From the NCBI GenBank assembly GCA_015680905.1, contig CM027377.1, positions 13,850,501 through 13,914,500 of the forward strand: a stretch of DNA of 64,000 nt. The letters run 5' to 3'. How positions within the stretch are numbered: position 1 is the first letter of the stretch; each line of letters begins with the position of its first letter. The notes under the pieces were generated by a model, which saw only the letters and a program-made list of their open reading frames with translations, searched no databases and was not told the origin of the DNA. The stretch is from Coptis chinensis (Eukaryota > Streptophyta > Magnoliopsida > Ranunculales > Ranunculaceae). Positions 9,714-21,767 of the stretch are shown piece by piece. The position numbers and the translations under genes are program-made.

Positions 9714-12229
9714 ATGAGATTAAGGTCCGGTTCCACTAAAGAAATTGAACATACCTATCGCCGTCGAAAAAAATACGATAAGCAATTCAAGGTAAGTTCT
9801 CACCTAAAAATTGTTCTTCCTCGCTAATTACCTTCATCACAATCCTTCGTTAAGCATCAACTTCTGTCATTATTATGGCCGACGATCCTCCACCAATGAG
9901 AGAAGCCCCTCTCGGTTTCTATAATTGCATTACATGAAGGACCTTCTTCCCCGCATCAAACTTGAGGACATTGTCGGTGATTTTCGATCCCACCAAACGT
10001 TTTCAGTTTGTTACCTATATATCATGGTTTGGAGCACGAAAAACCTTACAATCATCTTCGTGAGGGCTTCAACAAGTGGCAACAACATTTTACTATCCAA
10101 ATAGTTTCTAAGGAACAACTCTTTGCTTCATTTGTTTCCATTTACTTTAGCGAAAAAAGTCAATCCGCTAACAAGACAACAGCCACAATCCATAGATACA
10201 TGGAATAGACTAGTTCAAGATTTCATGCTTCAGTTTTACACTCGAAAAAACAACCAAATGCTTCAAAAATTCAATTCTTTTCAAAAAATCTCATGAATCC
10301 TTTTACGTAAGCATGGAGTCGCTTTCTTCGATCTTCTCGTTAGAATGTCCTCATCACCAACCGGAAAAAGTCGCCCTTGTTCGCTCATTCTTTAATGGTC
10401 TTTCCGATCATCAAAAAGAAACTCTTGATATAATGAACGGCGGTTGCTTCTTGGACAAAAAGAGCTACCGGGCTTATACTTTTCTTGAAAAACAAGCGAA
10501 AAAAGGTACACACTGGGGTAACACTGAGTCGCCTCGGTCATCAAAGGACAATGTTACAAAGGCCACATCTATTTTTTAGGTAAAACCCGATCCCGAAATA
10601 AAAAATTTGATAGAATCCCTAACTAAAAAAGTAGATGCCCTTGCAGTTCAAGTAAACGATCAACTACCAAAACCAGTCATGAACGTTGACACCGCCCCTT
10701 GTGTCCTTTGTCTTAGTCCTGAACATCCTGATGCATATTGTCCCTTGTTATATGCTTCCCCTACTTAACCATCGGAGGAGGCATATGCATTCAACATTCC
10801 CAATGCACCGGGGAGACAACATCCGAATTTCGCTTGGCGCCAAAATAACTAACAAATGGGGGCTCCTCCAGGTTTCGCTAATCCGCCTGTTCGACCTACC
10901 AACAATTTTATTCCATACCGCCAAGGAAATAATCAACAATACCAACAAGGTCAATTTCAAAATAATTCCAATGCTAACTACCAAACCAACCGCAGCCTTG
11001 TTCCAGCTAATCCAGATCCCAACTATAATCAACAACTTCTCAGCAATAATCGTGAACTACTACCTGTTGTACAACCTGCGCAACCCATTTTGGATAGGAC
11101 AAACGAGACTTTCTTAGCTTATATGAACCAACAGTCTCAAATTTTAACGTCTATCCAACAATCACTTCAACAATTAGCGCAAGAAAAGAGTCAGAAAGGC
11201 GTGTTTCCTGCACAAGCAATTCCAAACCCTAAACCAAAGAACCGCGACCTTTTAACTCACCAATGCCCACGGTACAAGCACCCCCAACCAAGGTGAGGTG
11301 CATGCAATCACTACTCTACGATCCGAAAAACTGCCGACAATCGACACGATGCGGATGATCAACCAAAGGAAAAAAGAGGGTTCCAAGGAATCTATTTCTA
11401 ATAATGAACCTACGGAAGATTCCCCGTGATCCAACAAAGTCAACATCTCCTCGAATGTAGGAAACAAGCAAGTAGACCCTTTTTACAAATTCAGCCCTAA
11501 GGCACCGTTTCCTCGCGACGCTTGGCAAAGAATAAACCCTGATGAGAATTTTGCTAAAATTCGAGAGACTTTTCAAAATTTAACAATCAACTTACCTTTT
11601 CTCAATGCCTTAAAACTATTACCAAAACATGCAAATTTTTCAAAGATATGTGCACCACAAAAGGAGAACTAATGTTCCTCAACAAGCGTTCCTCATCAAC
11701 GTTTTCCATCACCGAACACAATGGAATAGTAAAATACAAGGACCCTGGTAGACCAACGGTTCCATGCACCTTAGGTGACAAATACACGGCTACTGCACTA
11801 CTAAACTTAGGAGCTAGTTTGAACTTACTTCCATATTATTTGTTTAAACAACTATGTCTTCATGAGCTCAAACCTACCACCATGACTCTACAGTTAGCCG
11901 ATCATTCCATAAAGTATCCAAAAGGAATTGTGGAAAACGTCCTTGTAAAAGTCCAAGATTTCTTCTATCCTGTAGACTTTGTTATTTTGGATACAGAAGT
12001 TGCATGTGATTCCATTCATATCATCTTAGGACGTCCGTTCCTCGCCACTGCTAATGCTCTTATTAACTGTAGAGATGGTTCTATGACCATGTCCTTCGGA
12101 AATCTTTCGGTCGAGGTGAATGTGTTCAAGTTGATGAAACAACTTCCAGAACCTGACATTGATGGTGAGGTCAATAAGGTTGACAGCATTCCGCAAGAGT
12201 ATTTCACAAACTCTTTTCCCCTCAGATGA
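9714..12229 (+). pseudogene. Athila A gag-protease, broken
   Basis: This encodes the capsid and protease part of the polyprotein. I take the start at ATG 9714-9716, because MRLRSG followed by a basic TYRRRKKY stretch is shared with element B. After about 25 codons there is AAG-GTAAGT, a consensus splice donor. A second ATG (MADDPPPM) lies at 9875. Gag then shows LPIYHGLEHEKPYNHLREGF, SLECPHHQ, SFFNGLSDHQKETLDIMNGG and a zinc knuckle C-VL-C-LSPE-H-PDAY-C near 10700-10740. The protease lies at about 11790-12100 (LLNLGASLNLLP, then IILGRPFLATANALINC). Gag has many frameshifts. The catalytic Asp of the protease is Asn here (LNLGAS, against LDLGAS in element B). Confidence 0.85.
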
Positions 12230-12464
12230 AGTGTACCAATTTCTTTCCTTTAGCGAATCTGAGTTTGAGGACGATGATTATACACAAGAAGTAAATGAGT
12301 TATTAGAGTCGATTACCATTATTTGACCCTACAACAGTGATGTCAAGTAACTTGGATGATCATCAACTGCTTTTCTCGCATGGATGATGACCTTCCTCAA
12401 GAATCTTTAATACCCACTCTGCCCACCCCTGATTTAAAACCTCTTCCTTCGGAATTAAAATACG

Positions 12465-12469
12465 TACAG
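12465..12469. repeat. left target-site duplication of element B
   Basis: TACAG directly before the LTR of element B matches TACAA (30420-30424) directly after its far LTR, with one mismatch. Five bases is the usual length for Ty3/Gypsy elements. Confidence 0.7.
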
Positions 12470-12616
12470 TGATAAGCACCCAAAACTGTAATATTAAACC
12501 CCGAGAGACATAGCATTTTGGTCGATTATGTGTTTAATAATCATGTAATAATTATATTTTCGCACTTTTGCGGGGTTTCCGCAATTAAAATGAATATAGT
12601 GATAAAACATGCATCA

Positions 12617-12968
12617 AAGTACAGGAATACAAGAATATTTGGAGTTTCCCACTCGACCCCGCCGGGCCGGTTTCAAAAGAACGTAACCGGTCGCGAACGG
12701 GCCCACATATGAAGAGGCAGAAAACTTCCGAAGCTCAAATCGGATAAATCTAGGTGCCGACGTTGGCTAGTGAAGCTGCCAAGTACAAGAATACGGGAAT
12801 ATTTGGAATTCACACTCGATTCCCGTGAAGCCCAACAAAGCCTGACTAGAGCCGAAGTTCCCAAAAGAACAGAACCAGTGCAGAACGGGCCCACATATAA
12901 AAAAGCAGGAAACTTTCGATGCTCAAATCGGATAAATCTAGGTGCCGACGTTGGCTAATGAAGCTGCC
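12617..12968 (+). repeat. tandem duplication inside the LTR
   Basis: Two diverged units, 12617-12780 (164 bp) and 12781-12968 (188 bp). Both start AAGTACA-GAATAC, contain GAATATTTGGA and GAACGGGCCCACATAT, and end with TCGGATAAATCTAGGTGC followed by GACGTTGGCTA and TGAAGCTGCC. The 3' LTR has the same pair at about 28735-29072. The units lie about 365-700 bp upstream of the TATA box, which would suit duplicated enhancers. That role is inference. Confidence 0.8.
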
Positions 12969-13332
12969 ATAGCAACCCGGCTTAATTTAACTCTGCAAGG
13001 ACAAATAGTCGTTAAAACGCCATTTTTTTAAGCAGCCATCGACACACTAAGTGGACACACTCTGCGGGCCCAGAAGGCATGATGAGTCAGCATAGGCAGG
13101 TGGCAAGTTTCTTCTTAAATTTGATACCACCTGGCAAGAGAGAAGACACGTACCAATTCAAACCAGGTGGTTTGAATTGAAATGAGCTACAAGACGAAAC
13201 TGAAAATCAGCAAAAAGACAAAACCTTAATACGTTTAAAACAAAACTTTGATTCTCAAAGTTTTGAACTTTTCAATTAGCTAAAAACCAAACCTGATTCA
13301 ATACCAAATGAATTCACGGAAGGGACATCCGC

Positions 13333-13343
13333 TATATATATAT
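13333..13343 (+). promoter_or_regulatory. TATA box in the 5' LTR
   Basis: TATATATATAT followed by a G-rich stretch. The 3' LTR has the same site at about 29423-29431. It is the only strong TATA box seen in the LTR, so transcription of element B probably starts some 30 bases downstream, near 13370-13380. Confidence 0.6.
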
Positions 13344-14232
13344 GGGGTTAAGCCTTCATTAGAAGGTCTTCTTGATATTAATGTTTTAGCTACGTTTAGT
13401 TTTCTTTCTTCAAGACTTACCTTCCGCCATTTTATTTCCGCAAAGAAATTAATACGATGAAGTTATTTTACCCTTAATAACAGTTATTTCTTTTCTTGTT
13501 TAATTTCTCGTCCTCGCATTTATTTACTTAATGTATACGCAAAGTTTTATTATTCCTTCTATGATGATGAGCTAATCCCCTCGGGGAGGGTTATCTTTGC
13601 TTCGTGTAAAAATCGGATTGACTCGTTAATATTCTAGAATCACTACTTAGGAATTAGGCATAGAATTAACATCCGGTCCCAAAATGACCGATCGTACAAA
13701 GTTGAGTGCCGATGCTCCAGATAGCTTCGCCACAATCTAAAAATGTCTCGCGACTCTCTGGTGGCGCATGACTCTCCAATTCGTCAAATGATGTGAACTT
13801 GTGCGGGAGCTGAAATAATATACCGAGATGAGGTATTATCGAAACTCCTTATGCTAGTGAAATGCGACCTAGAGATGTGGGCATGCACTAGGGATCAATA
13901 TCGACGCCGCGTCCGAAACGAGACGAATTAGAGATGTAGTGATTTAGTAATAAAAACTGTTGAAAAATGATTCTTGCATGAGCATGATTAACTCTCTCCC
14001 TGTTTCTCTACTTTTATTTACCTACATATAATCACCGTAGTAATTTATATTACTTGCATTACCGTTATTTTAATTAAAAACCAACTAAAAGAAACCTAAA
14101 AATCCTACTCACTTAAAGTTGTAACTCCAGTTGTGAACCTATCCGAGCCCTAAGGTTTGGACGATCCCTTACTCGACCTATCCTACCAATCCCACGTGAG
14201 TAAGGTAACTTGACTAAAACGTACGACTATAC

Positions 14233-14290
14233 GGACGTTGGACTTTGGACTTGGACTGTGGACCTCGGACTTTGGACTGTGGACCTCGGA
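14233..14290 (+). repeat. GGAC-rich short tandem repeat near the LTR end
   Basis: GGACTTTGGACTGTGGACCTC (21 bp) is repeated about two and a half times with small variations. The 3' LTR has it at about 30310-30367. Confidence 0.75.
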
Positions 14291-14346
14291 CTTAAGTAAT
14301 AAGTAACTGAAAACCAATAAACGTGTGTAAAGAGCGTTTTATCAAA

Positions 14347-14358
14347 TGGCGCCGCTGC
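14347..14358 (+). promoter_or_regulatory. primer binding site, tRNA-Asp type (element B)
   Basis: TGGCGCCGCTGC two bases after the LTR, with the same single mismatch to the tRNA-Asp complement as in element A. The shared mismatch suggests the pair descend from one ancestor. Confidence 0.88.
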
Positions 14359-15350
14359 ACGCCGAAGGACTCTGGACTTAATGTAATAACTGGAATACAT
14401 CCATAAAAACCCCTCCCTTACCTCCTCATCTTTTTAATTTCCATTTCTGTTACAATACTAACTCTTTACCGTAATTTTTTTTCTACTAACAAATATCTGT
14501 GAGCCAAGTTTTGTTATTTTCATTAGCACAGTCTAAGTACTCCGTAGGAATTTGAAGTACTAAACGGACAAAAGAGTCTCCGGATGAGACCTAATTAGTA
14601 AGCACGCTTAAACTAACCTCGAGTATCAACACTCGGGTTTTCGTACGCACCACTTTCCTTTTCGACTCTTTTTGGGCTCTTTGGTCCCGTTTTTCTAGTA
14701 AGCATAAACTTGGGAGTAGTCGATCGCTATATCGAGGAATCGCGGGCCGTGTTTCAAACTCTTAAACTCCTCAAACTTTGTCGAGGATATTATTTGCTAT
14801 AACCTGTTTTACCTCGTATATTTGTATGTTGGCATGAGAACTCTGTGCATGTAAAGGTGGTTCGTCATCACATATTCACGTAACACAATTAATATGATTC
14901 GAATATATTTTGATATATGCGTAGCATCAAACCACCTGCTTAGAATATTTTTGTATGTGTATGTTACATCAATCCACGTATACAATATTCAATTGCATGA
15001 GTTCGTTCTTGACATTCCCCTAGCTCACGTATAACTTACACATAGTTGCACGTATAGGTAATATAGATTTGCATGGGTAGACTTTTCTGCGTAAACTAGT
15101 ATATGTTAGTTAGTTTCTATTTTGGCATTTATCGTTGTTAATTGCATATTTCGTAATCACGTCTCCATAATACACTAATTACGTAAATTAAAATAAAAAA
15201 ATAATAATAAAAAAATAATAAATAATAAAAATAATAAAAAAATCATAGTAATTAAAAATTTCATCTAAATCATCTTAATAACACCTCTCATAATACACCA
15301 CCATAAATCATCATCCTATTCCATCAGTGCCTAAGAAACTTGAAAAAATT
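14359..15350 (+). other. untranslated leader of element B
   Basis: About 1 kb without a convincing ORF. It contains an almost pure A/T tract at 15188-15245, in the place matching the (TTAA)n tract of element A. Confidence 0.6.
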
Positions 15351-15391
15351 GAGGTTGCCTAATTAAGGAACGTGCTAGCACGAACAACCTC
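15351..15391 (+). promoter_or_regulatory. conserved stem-loop upstream of gag (element B)
   Basis: A perfect 12-bp palindrome CGTGCTAGCACG (15371-15382) is enclosed by GAGGTT (15351-15356) pairing with AACCTC (15386-15391). The surrounding sequence is alignable to 9500-9546 of element A, where the same stems form with different bases. A second possible hairpin (CGAGTT with AACTCG) follows near 15452-15470. Confidence 0.55.
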
Positions 15392-15562
15392 CCTCAATTC
15401 TCTCAAGTGACCTGGCTGCTGGAATCTTCACACGTTATCCTAGCTCCCTGCTCGAGTTAGCAACAACTCGGGAAGACGTGCTTCAACTCCCTCCTTCCTA
15501 ACTTCTAAAACCTTCAATCATTATTCGTTCCTTATGAGCACTAAATTTAAATTCATATTTGT

Positions 15563-18018
15563 ATGAGACTACGGTCTGGTAAACATAAGGAATTAGAACT
15601 TACATATCATCGTCGAAAATACAAGAAACAACTGTTTATGTTATCTCCTAGGCATAGTTCCTCCTCCGTAAATCAACCTCGTCAAACATCTCCATTTCCA
15701 TTATCTCCTTTTATTATGGTCAAGAAAATCTCGGTCGAGAAACCCCTTCGATTCTATATTGCCTACACAGAAGGACCCGCTTCCCCTGCATTAAACTCGA
15801 TGCAATTGTAGGTGATTTTCGTATTCCGCCAAACATTTTCGGTTTGTTACCTGTTTACCATGGTTTAGACCATGAAAAACCGTACAATCATCTTCGTCGG
15901 ATGCAACAAGTAGTCACCACTTTCCGCCATCCGACCGTTACCAACGAACAAGTCTTGCTTAGGTTGTTTCCCTTCACCTTAGCCGATAAAGCTTCAGTTT
16001 GGCTCGCCGGACAAAGCGCCCGCCAATCCATTGATACATGGGCCAAACTTGTTCAAGCATTCATGATAAAGTTTTATACTCGAAAGAAAACTACAGAAAT
16101 GCTTCAAAAGATTCAATTCTTCGCCAAAGACCCCGTGAATTCTTTTCAGAAGCGTGGAGCAGATTTATTGATCTACTTCTCGAATGTCCCCATCATCAAC
16201 TCGACACCGCTGTATTAGTCCGTTCATTCTTTAATGGTCTCTCTGACCATCAAAAGGAAACATTAGATATCATGAACGGCGGTTGTTTCATGGACAAGGG
16301 CGCTACTGAAGCATACACTTTTCTTGAGAAACAGGCCTCACGAAGCACCCATTGGGGAAACACTGATTCTTCTAGATCTTCTAAAGACACTCCTACCAAA
16401 GTTACGTCTATGTTCGAGGTCAAACCCGATCCGGAATTAAAAACTCTAATCGAGTCCCTAAACAAAAAGGTCGATGCTCTTTCGGTACAAGTAAATGAAC
16501 AAAAACCCAAACAGTCATGGCTGCCAATGCCGCCCCATGCCCTCTTTTTGCTTAAGTCCCGAAAGACACGATTCTTATTGTCCGTTGGTATACGAGTGTC
16601 CTCCCCAACCTTCTGAAGAGGCTTGTGCTTTCAACATTCCTAATGCACCTTGGCGACAACATCCGAATTTAGCTTGGGCACCCCCTGTCCAACAACAAGC
16701 TCCTTCAGGTGGCAACAACGTTCCTATACGACCACCTGCGAACTACAATTCCTATCGTCAAGGGAATCCTCCACAATTTCAGCAAGGGCAAAGTAATTTT
16801 CCCAACAACGCAAATATAGGGTACCAAAACAACCGCAACCTTGTTCCCGCTAGTCAAGGATATGGCTACCAAAATCAACCCGTGAATAATAATCGTGAAC
16901 TAGTTCCTGCTGCTCCCTTAGTACAATCCACAGCCGATAAAACGGCCAAACTTTCCCCGACATACATGAATCAATGTAATCAAATCCTAGCTTCTATCCA
17001 ATGTCTCTACAACCGTTAGCTTAGGATAAAGTCAAAGGGCGTGTTCCCTGGCCAAGCAGTTCCAAACCCTAAGCCTACAAGCACTGCCTTTGAACTCAAC
17101 AATGCATCAGGACCTAGTAATCCAAGCCAGGGTGAGGTAAATGCCATTACCACTCTTCGTTCTGGCCGAACCATCGACAATAATATACGAATGCCAGACG
17201 AGGAATCAACGGAAGTCACGACTGACGTCCTCCCAACTCCTACCTCGCAACCTATAACGGACGAAGTTGTACCTTCAAAATCTACACCTACGTCCCTAGG
17301 GAAAGACGCCACTGATCCCTATACGCGATTCCGTCCCAAAGCTCCGTTCCCTGCCCGCTTGTTAAAGAACAAACATGACGAACATTTTGATGAGATCCGT
17401 GAAACCTTCAAAAATTTGACCATAAACTTACCTTTCCTAGATGCGCTAAAGCATTTGTCCAAGCATGCCAAGTTTTTGAAGGACATGTGCACCACCAAAC
17501 GACGTACGAATGTACCTCAACAAGCGTTCCTCACTGAGCAGTTTCCCTCGATTACCACTTCCAATGGTGTGGTAAAATACAAGGACCCAGGTCGACCAAC
17601 TGTACCATGCACGTTAGGCGACAAGTATACCGCTACTGCACTTTTAGACCTAGGTGCCAGTGTTAACCTACTTCCCTACTATTTATTTAAGCAGTTAGGT
17701 CTTCATGAATTGAAACCTACCAATATGACTTTGCAACTCGCGGATCGCTCCATCAAGTACCCAAAGGGCATAGTAGAGAACATTATAGTAAAGGTCCAAG
17801 ATTTTTACTACCCAGTTGATTTTGTCATCCTAGATACTGAAGTAGCCTGTGACTCCATCCCTATCATCTTGGGACGTCCTTTCCTTGCAACTGCCAATGC
17901 TCTCATAAATTGTCGGGACGGATCAATGACATTGTCTTTCGAACCTTTTCATTTAACTCAACGCGTGTTCAAATTAATGAAACAGCTTTCCGATCCTATA
18001 ATGGAGGGCTTAGATTAG
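15563..18018 (+). pseudogene. Athila B gag-protease, lightly broken
   Basis: Capsid and protease of element B. The start at 15563 (MRLRSGKHKELELTYHRRK) is supported by the matching start in element A. The capsid part has LLPVYHGLDHEKPYNHLR, LRLFPFTLADKASVWLAGQS and SFFNGLSDHQKETLDIMNGG. A zinc-knuckle-like CPLC-LSPER-H-DSY-C lies near 16535-16580. A Gln/Asn-rich linker follows. The last 325 codons (17041-18018) are intact and hold the protease: LLDLGASVNLLPYYLF near 17640-17690 with the catalytic Asp present, then IPIILGRPFLATANALINC near 17860-17910. Lesions: frameshifts near 15800, 16135 and 16545, and a TAG at 17017-17019. Apart from these the frame is well kept, so expression loss may be recent or partly artefact. 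Confidence 0.87.
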
Positions 18019-18299
18019 CTTGGTTGATAGTCCGAACATGATTATTTCACAAACTCTTTTCCCCGCACGAGATACACCAATTTCTTTCTTTTGATAATCC
18101 GAGTTTGACGATGACTTCGTACATAAAAAGGGATGTACATGCATTGTTAGAGTCGGTTACCACTATTTGACCCTAATGCTTCGGTGCAAACTAATTCGAA
18201 GGACCGGATTAAGCTCTTTTCCATTGAAGAGATGATCCCTCATGAATCCTTGATCCCCAACCCTCCAACTCCGGATTTAAAACCTCTACCCCTGATTTG

Positions 18300-21170
18300 A
18301 AGTACGCATCTCTCGATCCGATGGTAGTCACCCTATAATAATTTCTGCTCACTTGACTTTGGACGAGGAGGCACGTTTGATTCATGTCATTCGTGAACAA
18401 CACGCCCGCTTATCGGATGGTCCTTAGATGATATCAAGGGAATAGACCCTAGCATATGCACGCATCGTAATACATCTTGATGACGGCACAAAAATGTCGC
18501 GAGAACCACAACGCCGTTAATCCCGCAATGAAGGAAGAAATAGTGCGAGGAAGTTCTACGTTTACTTGATGCGGGTATCATATACCCTATCTCAGATAGT
18601 GATCGGGTCAGTCCCGGCCCACGTTGTTCCCAAAAAGTCCGGCATTCAAGTTGTGCAAAATGAAAATGGTGAGTGCATCTCAACTCGCATTCCTTTGAAA
18701 TGGAGAATTTGCATTGACTATCGCAAACTTAATGCCAGAACCCGTAAAGATCACTTCCCTCTCCCATTCATTGACCAGATGCTAGAACGTTTAGCCGGTC
18801 ATGCCTACTACTGTTTTCTTGATGGCTATTCGGATACTTCCAAATTGTCATCGATCCCTACCGATCAAGAAAAAGACAACTTTCACGTGTCCCTTTGAAA
18901 CCTTTTATGTCTGGGGCGATGCCTTTTCGGTCTTTGTAATGCCCCTGCACTTTCCAACTGCATGCTTCACATTTTTAGTGATATGGTGGAACGTTATATG
19001 GAAGTTTTCATAGATCTAACTTTTCCATTTACGGAAATTCCTTTGACGAATCGCTTATCCAACCTTTCTAAAGTATTAACGCCAGCGTTGCGAGAAAAAA
19101 ATGGTACTCAATTGGGAGAAGTGTCATTTCATGGTTACAAAAGGACTTGTTCTAGGTCATATTGTTTCAAAAGACGGGATAGAGGTTGATAAAGCTAAAA
19201 TTGTTAAAATTTCTTCGCTACCCTTCCCAAGTACAGTTCGGGATATCCGTGCCTTTTTAGGCCACGCTGGGTTTTACAGGAGATTCATTTAGGATTTTTC
19301 TAAAGTTGCTCGACCCTTAACCAATCTCCTACTTAAGGATGCAGTATTCGATTTCAATTTCAATTGCAAACAAGCTTTTGATACTCTAAAAACCGCTCTG
19401 ACTACCGCTCCTATTATTCAACCCCCTGATTGGTCTCAACCATTCGAACTGATGTGTGACGCTAGCGACTTTGCTATTGGTGCCGTGCTAGGCCAACGAC
19501 GTGATGACAAACCCGTCGTCATTTACTACGCTAGTAAAACTCTTAACGACGCTCAACGTAATTATACCACAACTGAGAAAGAGTTCCTAGCCGTTGTCTA
19601 TGCTTTGGACAAGTTTCGCCCCTACCTAGTTGGAACATCGACCATCGTGATATATCGACCACGCCCAATTCGTACTTACTCGCTAAAAGGACGCGAAAAC
19701 AATGATTGTTCCACTGGATCCTTCTCTTACAAGAATTCACCCGAAATCAAAGACAAGAAAGGAACCGAAAATGTCGAGTCGACCATTTATCAAGATCGGT
19801 TGGTGACATCGATAGTGATTCGAAGCTATCGATGATTCCTTCCCGCATCGAATACTTGTACTCTATTTTCTCATCTCCATGGTACGCGGATATCGTTAAC
19901 TACCTAGTTACTGAGGAAGTCCCCTCCTTTTGGTCACGTCCTGATCATAAAAAGTTCTTATCCATCAGTAAAATATTATTTCGGGATGAACCCTACCTCT
20001 TTAAGTATTGTTCGACCAACTCATTCGTTCGCTGATTCCATTCCGGAACACACCGACGTTTATCCTTTTGCCATGAACAATCCTGCGGAGGTCATTTCAG
20101 TGGAAAGAAAACTGCAGCCAAGGTGTTACAATGTGGTTTTTACTGGCCTACCCTTTTTCGCGATGCACACGAACATTGCGTAGCTTGCATTCGTTGTCAA
20201 CACCTAGGTCGAAGTTACCAAAAGAAATATGATGCCCCTAAATCCTATTTTAATTGTGGAAATTTTTTTATGTTTGGGGCATTGATTTTATGGGACCCTT
20301 CCCTATTTCTCAAGGTTTTCTATACATTTTAGTCATTTGTAGACTATGTGTCCAAATGGATTGAGGCACTTTCGTATGTCGCTCAAATGACCATAAGACC
20401 TGTCGCGTGAGATTTGTAAAAGAAAACATTTTCTCGCTTTGGTGTTCCCAAAGCTATCATCGCTGATGGGGGTACACATTTTTGTAACAAAATTTTTGGG
20501 TTTTAATGAAGAAATATGGAGTTACTCACAAGGTTGCTACTCCATACCACCCAAAAACGAAGTAGCCAAGTGGAAGTCTCCAACAGAGAGATAAAGTCTA
20601 TTCGAGAAAACTGTCAACCCATCAAGAAAAGGATCGGTCTCTCCGGCTATCGGATGCCTTGTGGGCATACCGAATAAAGATTTAAGACACCTATAGGGAT
20701 GTCTCCTTACCGCATTATTTTTGAAAACCTTGTCATCCGCCAAATGAACTTGAGCACCGCGCCTTTTGGCCATCAAAAGCCCCAATTACAATATCATCGA
20801 GGCAGTGAGAAGCTTAAAACCGCAATTAAACGAAATGGAGGAGATTCGAGTGATGCTTATGATCTCTCAAATCCTAAGGCTAATATGAAAAGAGTGCATG
20901 ACAAGCACATTTTATGTAAGGATTTCAATATTGGCCAAAAAGTTTTCTTGCACAACTCTAGATTACACATCTTTCCCCGGTAAATTGAAAACACGATGGT
21001 CCGGTCCTTTCATTGTGTCACCGTGAAACATTATGGGCAATCTCTTTGCTTAATCCAAAAGATAACAGTGAATTTCAAGTCAATGGACAACGCCTCAAAA
21101 CATTACCACAAATTACGCCACCGATGTTGAATGGACTCTTCTTCGTAATCTAGTATACACCGACTAGATG
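18300..21170 (+). pseudogene. Athila B pol: reverse transcriptase, RNase H, integrase, broken
   Basis: Reverse transcriptase motifs are AHVVPKKSG near 18620, CIDYRKLNARTRKDHFPLPF near 18710-18770 and CFLDGYS near 18810-18830. The catalytic block reads MEVFIDL near 19000-19020 where element A keeps MEVFMDDFS. Then come LGHAGFYRRFI near 19255-19290, RNase H (MCDASDFAIGAVLG near 19452-19500, YYASKTLNDAQRNYTTTEKE near 19525-19580), the integrase zinc finger (HCVACIRCQHLGR near 20172-20212) and the core start GIDFMGPFP near 20277-20300. Frameshifts are dense, so this half of the element is clearly more damaged than gag-protease. Confidence 0.85.
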
Positions 21171-21668
21171 TTTTGGTTTGCATGCGCACTAATCTTGTTC
21201 TATAGAGGGGTACCATTTTGGTAGCCGGCCATCTTCTATCTTATGATCTCCAAAGTTCTTTGAAGTGTGTGGTTGCAAGCCGAACCTTAGTCCACGAAAA
21301 CTCTTTTACGAACGGAGTATAAATGTATTCCCGAACACGAGCAAACGTGCTTTTCGGGTAAACAATGGGTACCTAAAATTTCACCTCCTTCCTTTTCTTC
21401 CCTTTTCTACTCTCTACCTCGCTAACTTCAGCTAATCATTTGGTGTAAGTCTCACTCATCACTTAATAGGGAATGGTCGTGGAGTTCTTTTGCTCGTGAA
21501 ACGACGTGTCGCGAAGGATGGGCCGGTGTATGCATTGCCAAACACCCTTCGCCTAGGCTCGACTTCCTATCCGATACTAGCCAGCTTTTAAGGTATACTT
21601 CTCTAACACTAGTCACAAGCAGATAATCTTCGCCGCCACCGCCGTTTCTCCCACAGGATGGGATTCAT

Positions 21669-21767
21669 CTTGAGAATCTGACAATAAAAGACTCGATTTG
21701 TCTTGAGAATCTGACGTTAAAAGACTCAATTCGTCTTGAGGATCTGACGTTAAAAGACTCACCTTGT
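21669..21767 (+). repeat. 33-bp tandem repeat after integrase, three units
   Basis: Three consecutive units start CTTGAGAATCTGACAATA or CTTGAG-ATCTGACGTTAAAA and contain AAAAGACTC. Element A carries four similar units at the same place (33755-33890). The units do not appear elsewhere in the window. Confidence 0.85.

Larger units (their letters stand above)
6630..12469 (+). mobile_element. Athila-type Ty3/Gypsy element A, left part
   Basis: This is the 5' portion of a large plant Ty3/Gypsy LTR element: LTR, tRNA-Asp primer site, long leader, gag and protease. The element is interrupted at 12469 by Athila element B and resumes at 30425 with pol. The Athila assignment rests on the tRNA-Asp-type primer site, the DLGAS/NLGAS type of protease followed by a GRPFLATANALI block, and the layout shared with element B. 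No 3' LTR of this copy was found. Frames are broken in gag and the protease active site is mutated, so the copy is dead. Confidence 0.88.
12470..14344 (+). repeat. 5' LTR of element B
   Basis: 1875 bp from TGATAA to TTATCA, a perfect 6-bp inverted end. It matches 28593-30419 along its whole length. It contains a tandem duplication (12617-12968), a TATA box (13333) and a short GGAC-rich repeat (14233-14290). A primer site follows two bases later. Confidence 0.93.

Noticed and set aside
21669..21767. CRISPR-like array
   Set aside because: The units are direct tandem copies without unique spacers, in a eukaryotic retroelement.
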